A stretch of 64,000 nt of DNA from Nocardia crassostreae (GTDB lineage: Bacteria; Actinomycetota; Actinomycetes; Mycobacteriales; Mycobacteriaceae). Below are positions 57,875 through 64,000 of the stretch, piece after piece. How positions within the stretch are numbered: position 1 is the first letter of the stretch; every line of letters starts with the position of its first letter. A program made the position numbers and the translations under genes. The stretch spans positions 186,001 through 250,000 of the forward strand of contig NZ_BDCH01000025.1 of NCBI RefSeq assembly GCF_001613405.1. The letters run 5' to 3'. The notes under the pieces are model-generated. The model searched no databases and was not told the DNA's origin. It saw nothing but the letters and a program-made list of their open reading frames with translations.

Positions 57875-58531
57875 ATGCGAATCGGAATCATCGGAGCCGG
57901 GCAGATGGCCCGGGCGCTCGGCGGCGGCTGGGCCGCGGCCGGACACGAGATCGTCATCGGCGCACGCGATGCCGCACAGGCGGAGAAGACGGCGGCGGCC
58001 ATCGGCAACGGCGCGCGCGGGGCCACGATCGCCGCCGCCGCGCTATTCGGGGAAGCGACGCTGCTGGCCCTGCCGGTGAGCGCGCTGAGCGAGGTGCTGG
58101 CGGCACTCGCCCCGGACGCCCGCACCGGCCGGGTCCTCATCGATTGCACCAATGCCTTCGCTCCGGACAGCGGCGGCTTCACCCTCTCCGAAGACGCTGT
58201 CGCGGAACGGATCGCCGCGTCAGTGCCCGGCGCGCACGTGGTGAAGGCGTTCAACCTGTGCGCCGCCGAGGTCTGGGAATCCTCGCGGCGGGAATTCGAG
58301 GGCCGCACACTCGCGGTCCCGCTGTGCGGCGATGACGCGGAGGCTGTCGCGCGGGTGGCGACCCTGGCGGAGGATCTGAAACTGCGACCGGTCCACGCGG
58401 GCGGGCTGCGCCAGGCCCGATACCTCGAAGCCACATCGGTATTCGCCGTCGGCCTATGGTTCGCGGGCCAGGATCCACGCGCCATGTTCCCGCCCCTCGA
58501 GGCGGCATTTGCCGTACCGGACGGCGACTAG
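57875..58531 (+). CDS. NADPH-dependent oxidoreductase (F420:NADP oxidoreductase-like)
   Basis: 218 aa. Rossmann loop MRIGIIGAGQMARALGGGWA and the conserved VVKAFNLCAAEVWES and ARYLEATSVFAVGLW segments match the NADP_oxidored/NpdG-like group. In F420-producing actinobacteria Fno-type proteins exchange hydride between NADPH and F420; others of the same family are F420-independent. The choice is not certain. AGGAG 7 bases before the ATG at 57875. Confidence 0.82.
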   Translation: MRIGIIGAGQMARALGGGWAAAGHEIVIGARDAAQAEKTAAAIGNGARGATIAAAALFGEATLLALPVSALSEVLAALAPDARTGRVLIDCTNAFAPDSGGFTLSEDAVAERIAASVPGAHVVKAFNLCAAEVWESSRREFEGRTLAVPLCGDDAEAVARVATLAEDLKLRPVHAGGLRQARYLEATSVFAVGLWFAGQDPRAMFPPLEAAFAVPDGD

Positions 58532-58649
58532 GCCCCCGGCGCCTGTCCTCTCGATGCGCTGCTGGCCGAATCCCGCGCCATCGGCTGGATTCGGGCCGAG
58601 GGCACGACCGAATGGCGAGGAGTACTTCCGGTCAGGCGGTCGGCGGGCA

Positions 58650-60677
58650 TCACCAGCCCGGGTTACCTCGGAGTGGGATGTTGACGTAGCTCGGGTCAGC
58701 GGGGTCGAGAAGGAGGTGCTGGGGGCGGAAGCCGGTGTCGAGAAGGATTGCGTTGGGGGGCAGGCCCTTCGGGAAGTTGCCCGCGTAGACGTCGACTCGC
58801 AGGCGGTGGCCGGGTTGCAGGACGGCGTCTACGCCGGGGATCGAAATGTCCAGGGCTACCGGGACTCCCGGGATAGTGAGCTGGCGGGTGTCGAGGGACA
58901 GGTCGGGGACCGGGTCGGTGAAGTCGCCGTTGGTCAGGCGGGTGCTGCGGGATTCGTCGATGGTGCGCAGGGAGGCGACGAGTTGGCCGGAGGAGAGGGT
59001 GACCGAGGTGCCGTCTGGGGCCACGTCGTTGACGGTGGCGACCCAGTAGCCGTCGACGGCGTCGTGCACGGTGTTCAGGTACACGGCGATCGGGCCGGAG
59101 ACCGTGGTCGCCTCCGCGACCGGTGCGCTGGTGAAGGTCAGGCCGTTGGATTCCCAGATGCGGGAATCCTTTCCGCAGGCATCGAATATCGAGAGCACGC
59201 CGATGGTCTGCTGTGCCGCGTCTCGGGAGCACAGGCCGGTCAGACCCGGCGCGACGGTCAGACGGGCGAGCTCACCCGGCTCGGTGAACAGGGAGCCGTC
59301 GTGCACGCTGTGGCCGCCGGTGCCGCTGGGCGCGGCGGAGAGGTACAGGCGCTGGTATTCGGCATCCTCCTGTGGGAAGTCCGAGGCCGTGATCCAGGCG
59401 CCGCCTTGCTCTTTCATGATGATCGGCCCGAATTCGTCGATGCCGTTGTCGATCCCCTTGAGCCACTTGTCGAACCACGCCCGTTGCAACACGTCCATGC
59501 GCGGCGGCTGGCCCGGGCGGCCGGATTCGTTGCCATTGAAGATGTGGTATCCGTCGCCGATCAGAATCTGTTTCTGCCCGGGCAGCAACGGCATTCGGCG
59601 ATAGACGTCGGCCTGGGAGGCGACGAAGACGTCGTGCCAGCCGCCGGTGATGAAGGTGGGCACGGTGATGTTCTCGGACGCGGTCTCCCACGACAGTCGC
59701 GTGGGGCTGTCGGCATCGAGCAATTGCCGGACCTTGGGGCTGAGCTGGTCGATATCGGGTTGCAGGAATACCTCCAGCAGCGCGTCCACGAAAGTGAACA
59801 GATCGGCGAGGCGGTCGGACAGCCATGTCATATCGAATCGGCCCTGCAACAGCGAGACCATATCGGGCACCAGCTTGCCGCCGTTCACTGCCACCAGCCA
59901 CATGGGCATGAAGGTGACTCCGATCGCGCCGCCCGGGGCGACCAGATCACGGAAGGGGTTGCGGCTGGGCACGACCGGGAAGATGGCCTTCAGCGCGGGC
60001 GGCTGTTTCGCCGCCGCCTGCAACTGGTTGAGCCCGGAGTAGGAGACGCCGGTCATGCCGATGTCCCCGGTGGACCAGGGCTGCCGGGCGGCCCAGTCGA
60101 TGGTCTCGAGGGTGTCCTGCTGCTCCCGCTCCCCCAGCAGATCCCAGATGCCTTGGGAGAACCAGGTTCCGCGCACATCCACCACGACCTGGGTGTAGCC
60201 GGACTTGATGAGCTGGCGGTCCACCGTGAAGGTCCGCATGAGCCCGCCGCCGAGCGCCTTGGTGAGATCGGTGAGTCCGGAGAACGGGGTGCCGGTGAGA
60301 TCGATATTTCGCGACAGCTGTTCGACCAGACTCCACAGCACCGGCACCGACATCGCCGAATCGGCGATCATGGAACCGAGTTTCGTATAGGGCGTGAAGT
60401 TCACGATGGTCGGCGTGGGTTCGACGACGGGCCGTCCCGAGGCGTCGGCCGGGTGGTACACATTGGCCTTCAACACCGTGCCGTCACTCATGGTGATCGG
60501 CACGTCCCACTCGATATACACATTGGGATAAAGCTGTGAATTATCGTGTACCGCAGCCCATTCCACGCCTGCCGTGCCGCCGTCCGGTCCGCTCACCACC
60601 GGTGTCGCCGCCGCGGTCGGCATGATGAGGGCGGCCGCCGCGGTCGTCGCGACGAGGGATTTCAGTAACAAGCGCAT
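58650..60677 (-). CDS. Secreted CocE/NonD family hydrolase, copy 1
   Basis: 675 aa from the ATG at 60677. A signal peptide (LLLKSLVATTAAAALIMPTA), an alpha/beta hydrolase of the X-Pro dipeptidyl-peptidase/cocaine esterase (S15) type with nucleophile Ser212 in MTGVSYSGLNQ, and a C-terminal jelly-roll domain (about 470-675) such as RLRVDVYAGNFPKGLPPNAI. Substrate unknown: esters, lactones or peptides are possible. Followed on the same strand by nothing before the convergent oxidoreductase. Paralogue of the next gene. Confidence 0.87.
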   Translation of the reverse strand: MRLLLKSLVATTAAAALIMPTAAATPVVSGPDGGTAGVEWAAVHDNSQLYPNVYIEWDVPITMSDGTVLKANVYHPADASGRPVVEPTPTIVNFTPYTKLGSMIADSAMSVPVLWSLVEQLSRNIDLTGTPFSGLTDLTKALGGGLMRTFTVDRQLIKSGYTQVVVDVRGTWFSQGIWDLLGEREQQDTLETIDWAARQPWSTGDIGMTGVSYSGLNQLQAAAKQPPALKAIFPVVPSRNPFRDLVAPGGAIGVTFMPMWLVAVNGGKLVPDMVSLLQGRFDMTWLSDRLADLFTFVDALLEVFLQPDIDQLSPKVRQLLDADSPTRLSWETASENITVPTFITGGWHDVFVASQADVYRRMPLLPGQKQILIGDGYHIFNGNESGRPGQPPRMDVLQRAWFDKWLKGIDNGIDEFGPIIMKEQGGAWITASDFPQEDAEYQRLYLSAAPSGTGGHSVHDGSLFTEPGELARLTVAPGLTGLCSRDAAQQTIGVLSIFDACGKDSRIWESNGLTFTSAPVAEATTVSGPIAVYLNTVHDAVDGYWVATVNDVAPDGTSVTLSSGQLVASLRTIDESRSTRLTNGDFTDPVPDLSLDTRQLTIPGVPVALDISIPGVDAVLQPGHRLRVDVYAGNFPKGLPPNAILLDTGFRPQHLLLDPADPSYVNIPLRGNPGW

Positions 60678-60782
60678 AGCGCCCCAACCACTTGCCGGTC
60701 CAAACCTACCCAAGAGTAAGGTGCGGCAGATGTTTCGGAGGCGGTTCGCCAAAAAATCGTGCGACTGCACAAAAGAGAAAAA

Positions 60783-60816
60783 CCCCGGGTATGCACGCCG
60801 TTGTGCATACCCGGGG
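60783..60816 (-). terminator. Intrinsic terminator of CocE/NonD copy 2
   Basis: CCCCGGGTATGCAC (60783-60796), loop GCCGTT, GTGCATACCCGGGG (60803-60816). On the minus strand it is followed by TTTTTCTCTTTT. It lies 24 bases after the stop of the second CocE/NonD gene. Confidence 0.85.
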
Positions 60817-60839
60817 AATTCATCCCCGAGGGGACGGCA

Positions 60840-62897
60840 TCACCAGCCGGGGTTCCCGCGGACGGGGATGTTCACGAAGCTGGGCCGATTCGGGTCCAGC
60901 TGAATGTGCTGCGGCTTCAGGCCGGTGTCGAGGAGAATCGGCAGAATCGGCAGGCCTTTGGGGAAGTTGCCCGCGAAGACGTCCACGCGCAGGCGGTGTC
61001 CCGGCTTCAGCACGGCCTCGGTGCCGCTGAGCGGAATATCGAGGGTGGTCGCCTCGCCCGGCACCACCGGCAGCTGCTTGTCCAGCGAGGTGAACAGGCG
61101 CGGATCGGTGTAGTCGCCGTTCTCCGAGCGGGCGCTGGCGTCCTCGTCCACCGCCCGCAGCGAGGCCACGACCTGGCCCGAGGTCAGCACGGTGGAGGTG
61201 CCGTCGGGAGCCACATCGTTGACGGTGACGGTCCAGTAGCCGTCCTCGGCGTCCTGAACGGTATTGAGGCGCACCGCGATCGGGCCCGAGATGGTGGTGG
61301 CCTCGGCGACCGGGGCGCTGGTGAAGGTCAGCCCGTTGGTCTCGGCAATGCGGGAGTCCTTGGCGCAGGCGTCGATCAGCGACAGGAAACCGGCGGTGGC
61401 CTGGGCGGCGTCATTGGAGCACAGGGTGCTCAGCCCCGGGGCGACCGACAGGCGCGCGGTGTCGCCGGTGGCGTCGGCGATGACCGAACCGTCGTGGACG
61501 CTGTTGGCGGTACCGCTCTGCTGCGCCGACAGGTACATGCGGCGGTAGCGCGCGGCCTCGTTGATGGCGGCGGATTCCCCGAAGCCGTTCTGGGTGATCC
61601 AGCCGCCGCCCTGCTGGCGCAGGGTCACCGGGCCGTAGGTCTGGATGCCGTTGTCGATGCCCTTGAGGTGCTTGTCGAACCAGGCGCGCTGCAGCACGTC
61701 CAGGCGCGGCGGCAGGCCGGGCTTACCGGCTTCGGCGCCGGAGGTGATGTGGTAGCCGTTGCCCATGAGCAGCTGCTTCTGCGTCCCGGCCGCCAGCGGA
61801 ATCTCGTTGTAGATCTTGGATTCCGAATAGGTGAACAGGTCGTGCCAGCCGCCGACCACGAAGGTGGCGGCCTGGATCCGGCTCGGATCGCCCAGCCAGC
61901 CCTGGCGGGCCACCGACAGATCGTTGAGCAGACCCCGCACGCGCGGATCCAGATTGGCCATATCGGTGCTGGTGTACGCCGACATGAGCACGTCGAGGTA
62001 GGTGTACGGATCGCCCACGCGGTCGTTGAGCCACTGGAAGTCGAACTTGCCCTGGGCGATCGCCGCCAGGTCCGGCACCCACTTGAGGCCGTTGATAGCG
62101 CCGAGCCACAACGGAATGAAGTTGAAGCCGAAGCCGCCGCCGGGCGCGAGCACGTCATTGACGAGGTCGCTGCCCGGGACGACCGGGAAGATGGCCTTCA
62201 GCGCGGGCGGCTGCTGCTCGGCGGCCTGCACCTGGTTGATGGCCGAGTAGGACAGGCCGTTCATGCCGACCTTGCCGTCGGACCAGCCCTGGCGCGACGC
62301 CCAGTCGATGACCTCGACGGTGTCGGCCTGCTCGCGCTGGCGCAGCATGTCCCATTCGCCCTGCGAGAAGCCGGTGCCGCGGACATCCACCACGACCTGC
62401 GTGTAGCCGGACTTGATGAGCTGGCGGTCGACGCTGAAGTTGCGCAGCTGGCCGTTGCCCGCGGCGTTCAGCAGTTCGCCGAAGCCGGAGATGGGGGTGC
62501 CGGTCAGGTTGATGGACCGGAACAGGTTGACCAGCGCGTCGGACAGGCCCGGAATGGCGAAGGCGCTGTCGGCGACATTCGACACCAGCTTGGTGTAGGG
62601 CGTCATGTTCACGATGGTCGGCATCGGCGCGTCGATGGCGCGGCCGGAGGCGTCGGCGGGGCGGTAGACATTGCCCTTGAGCACCGTGCCGTCACTCATG
62701 GTGATGGGCACGTCCCATTCGATGGCGACATTCGGATACTGCTGGGGGCCATCCTCGGTGGCGGTCCAGGCCGCGCCCGCGGCGCCGCCGTCGGGGCCGA
62801 TGGAGTCGACTGCCGCATCCGCCGCGGTCATGGCGGTCATCGGGAGGTGCAGAGCGGCCGCGGCGGTGAACACCGTGGCCCGTAGCGCGTGCTTCAT
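60840..62897 (-). CDS. Secreted CocE/NonD family hydrolase, copy 2
   Basis: 685 aa from the ATG at 62897. Signal peptide with an Ala-rich core (ATVFTAAAALHLPMTAMTAA), then the same two-domain layout as copy 1. The nucleophile elbow reads MNGLSYSAINQ, with Ala in place of the last Gly of the GxSYxG motif. Long stretches are nearly identical to copy 1 (TPYTKLVSN, SGYTQVVVDVRGTGFSQGEW, RLRVDVFAGNFPKGLPILPI), so the pair arose by tandem duplication. Ends before a strong terminator. Confidence 0.87.
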   Translation of the reverse strand: MKHALRATVFTAAAALHLPMTAMTAADAAVDSIGPDGGAAGAAWTATEDGPQQYPNVAIEWDVPITMSDGTVLKGNVYRPADASGRAIDAPMPTIVNMTPYTKLVSNVADSAFAIPGLSDALVNLFRSINLTGTPISGFGELLNAAGNGQLRNFSVDRQLIKSGYTQVVVDVRGTGFSQGEWDMLRQREQADTVEVIDWASRQGWSDGKVGMNGLSYSAINQVQAAEQQPPALKAIFPVVPGSDLVNDVLAPGGGFGFNFIPLWLGAINGLKWVPDLAAIAQGKFDFQWLNDRVGDPYTYLDVLMSAYTSTDMANLDPRVRGLLNDLSVARQGWLGDPSRIQAATFVVGGWHDLFTYSESKIYNEIPLAAGTQKQLLMGNGYHITSGAEAGKPGLPPRLDVLQRAWFDKHLKGIDNGIQTYGPVTLRQQGGGWITQNGFGESAAINEAARYRRMYLSAQQSGTANSVHDGSVIADATGDTARLSVAPGLSTLCSNDAAQATAGFLSLIDACAKDSRIAETNGLTFTSAPVAEATTISGPIAVRLNTVQDAEDGYWTVTVNDVAPDGTSTVLTSGQVVASLRAVDEDASARSENGDYTDPRLFTSLDKQLPVVPGEATTLDIPLSGTEAVLKPGHRLRVDVFAGNFPKGLPILPILLDTGLKPQHIQLDPNRPSFVNIPVRGNPGW

Positions 62898-63171
62898 CGA
62901 ACGTGATCTACCTCTCGCAACTGATCGAACGACCGAGAGCATAGCTACTCGAAAGTAAGTTGCAAAGCGAGGTTACTGTTACCGACTTTTGACGGGCAAT
63001 ACTTCGGCAAATTAACTGCAGGCAGATGCCCTCTTTAGGTGTGAATCATCTCCCTGCGCAGTGTGATCCGCATCGCATTACGCGACCGTAGGGTATTTCA
63101 CCAAAGATTCGGGAAATGGAAAACGCGCTGCAGCCGATGAATTCGGCCACAACGCGTTTCGCGTTACAGAA
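62898..63171. other. Intergenic region between the hydrolase and gpmA genes
   Basis: 274 bases. It contains the promoter side of the CocE/NonD copy 2 gene, slightly AT-richer than its surroundings (62941-63020), and the gpmA terminator hairpin at 63122-63158. No gene or repeat recognised. Confidence 0.55.
63122..63158 (-). terminator. gpmA terminator hairpin
   Basis: Arms 63122-63137 and 63143-63158 form a 16-bp stem with three G-U pairs and a 5-base loop, 13 bases after the gpmA stop on the minus strand. Only a short T stretch follows. Confidence 0.6.
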
Positions 63172-63909
63172 CTACTTGGCGCCCTGGTTGGCGACGGCCG
63201 CGGCGCCCGCGGCGGCGGCCTCCGGGTCCAGGTATTCGCCCTTGCCCAGCGGGCGCAGGTTCTCGTCCAGCTCGTACTTGAGCGGAATGCCGGTGGGGAT
63301 GTTCAGCCCGGCGATGTCCTCGTCGGAGATGCCCTCCAGGTGCTTCACCAGGGCGCGCAGCGAATTCCCGTGCGCCGCAATGAGAACCGTCCTACCTGCG
63401 CGGACATCGGAGGAGATGGTGTCCTCCCAGTACGGCACCATGCGGGCCACGACGTCCTTGAGGCATTCGGTCAGCGGGACCTCGATGCCGTCGTAGCGCG
63501 GGTCGCCGGTCTGGCTGTACTCATTGGCCGGATCGATGGGCGGCGGCGGGGTGTCGTAGCTGCGGCGCCACAGCATGAACTGCTCGTCGCCGTACTCGGC
63601 CTTGATCTCGGCCTTGTTCTTGCCCTGCAGCGCACCGTAGTGCCGCTCGTTCAGGCGCCAGTCCCGCACCACCGGAATCCAATGCCGGTCACAGGCATCG
63701 AGGGCATTGTTGGCGGTGCTGATGGCGCGGCGCAGCAGCGAGGTGTACACGATATCCGGGAGAATGCCGTGTTCGGCCAGCAATTCACCGGCACGCTTGC
63801 CTTCGGCAATGCCCTTTTCGGTCAGCCGGACGTCCACCCAACCGGTGAACAAGTTCAGGGCATTCCATTCGCTCTCGCCGTGGCGCAGCAAAACGAGGGT
63901 GTACGTCAT
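63172..63909 (-). CDS. gpmA: 2,3-bisphosphoglycerate-dependent phosphoglycerate mutase
   Basis: 245 aa. Catalytic His10 in LVLLRHGESEWNALNLFTGW, then RRAISTANNALDACDR, WRLNERHYGALQGKNKAEI and the second His in AAHGNSLRALVKHLEG. This is the full-length dimer/tetramer GpmA type, interconverting 3- and 2-phosphoglycerate in glycolysis. In M. tuberculosis gpm1 is the next gene before senX3; here about 6 kb of inserted genes separate them. Confidence 0.95.
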   Translation of the reverse strand: MTYTLVLLRHGESEWNALNLFTGWVDVRLTEKGIAEGKRAGELLAEHGILPDIVYTSLLRRAISTANNALDACDRHWIPVVRDWRLNERHYGALQGKNKAEIKAEYGDEQFMLWRRSYDTPPPPIDPANEYSQTGDPRYDGIEVPLTECLKDVVARMVPYWEDTISSDVRAGRTVLIAAHGNSLRALVKHLEGISDEDIAGLNIPTGIPLKYELDENLRPLGKGEYLDPEAAAAGAAAVANQGAK

Positions 63910-64000
63910 GGGGTCATCCTGCCACGGGCGGATGAACCGGCGACCTGCACCCTCGCCCGGTTCCGGCGGGCCGCTAGGGCCATTCCACCTCGTGGAATCC

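Noticed and set aside
1..64000. tRNA, rRNA, CRISPR arrays, insertion sequences
   Set aside because: No cloverleaf-like or CCA-ended segment, no regularly spaced direct repeats and no transposase-like frame with terminal repeats was recognised by reading; a tRNAscan or CRISPR finder run would be decisive.

Overview
The window is high-GC actinobacterial DNA, almost certainly Nocardia or a close relative in the Mycobacteriales. The main evidence is gene order. From right to left it follows, from memory of that genome, the Mycobacterium tuberculosis segment Rv0489 to Rv0534: gpm, senX3-regX3, ppx2, Rv0495c, Rv0497, Rv0498, Rv0499, proC, Rv0500A/B, Rv0501, Rv0502, serB1, a glutaredoxin, hemA-hemC-hemD, hemB, hemL, a histidine phosphatase, a TlpA-type thioredoxin, ccdA, resB, ccsB and menA. 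GTG and TTG starts and 4-base stop/start overlaps are frequent, which is typical of the group. No tRNA, rRNA, CRISPR array, insertion sequence or prophage was seen.

Layout. 1-10.1 kb: end of a DrrAB-type ABC exporter, a large SARP/AfsR-like ATPase regulator, an SRPBCC protein, menA, a small holin-like membrane protein, a Clp-N/HTH operon with twin operators, an XRE regulator, and a Cds1/CysK-type PLP enzyme with a DUF4229 protein. 10.3-17.7 kb is accessory: bldC, small proteins, a VOC gene broken by a stop codon and overlapping an ECF41/SigJ-type sigma gene, RidA, an Old Yellow Enzyme with a MarR regulator, a TetR regulator with an alpha/beta hydrolase and twin palindromes, and a short threonyl-tRNA-synthetase-like gene with a frameshift. 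That last gene is preceded by a leader peptide with three Thr codons and an attenuator-like hairpin. 18.2-24.7 kb: one tightly overlapped operon, hemL - histidine phosphatase - thioredoxin lipoprotein - ccdA - resB - ccsB, linking heme supply to cytochrome c maturation. 25-27.7 kb: small membrane proteins and hemB.

27.8-35.0 kb is an insertion between hemB and hemD. It carries two ECF-type sigma factors, a 1350-aa protein (degenerate trypsin-like domain, nSTAND-type NTPase, membrane helix, beta-propeller), a small basic protein, and an FHA-like protein translationally coupled to one sigma factor. I consider this the best candidate for an undescribed signalling or conflict system. 35.0-39.8 kb is rex-hemA-hemC-hemD with a good Rex operator upstream. 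40-52 kb is the conserved mycobacterial-type housekeeping block. 53.2-55.2 kb has three tandem secreted Ig-like paralogues plus another small secreted protein. 55.3-57.2 kb is senX3-regX3. 57.4-62.9 kb is a second insertion (HxlR regulator/oxidoreductase pair around a 28-bp palindrome, and two tandem secreted CocE/NonD hydrolases). gpmA closes the window.
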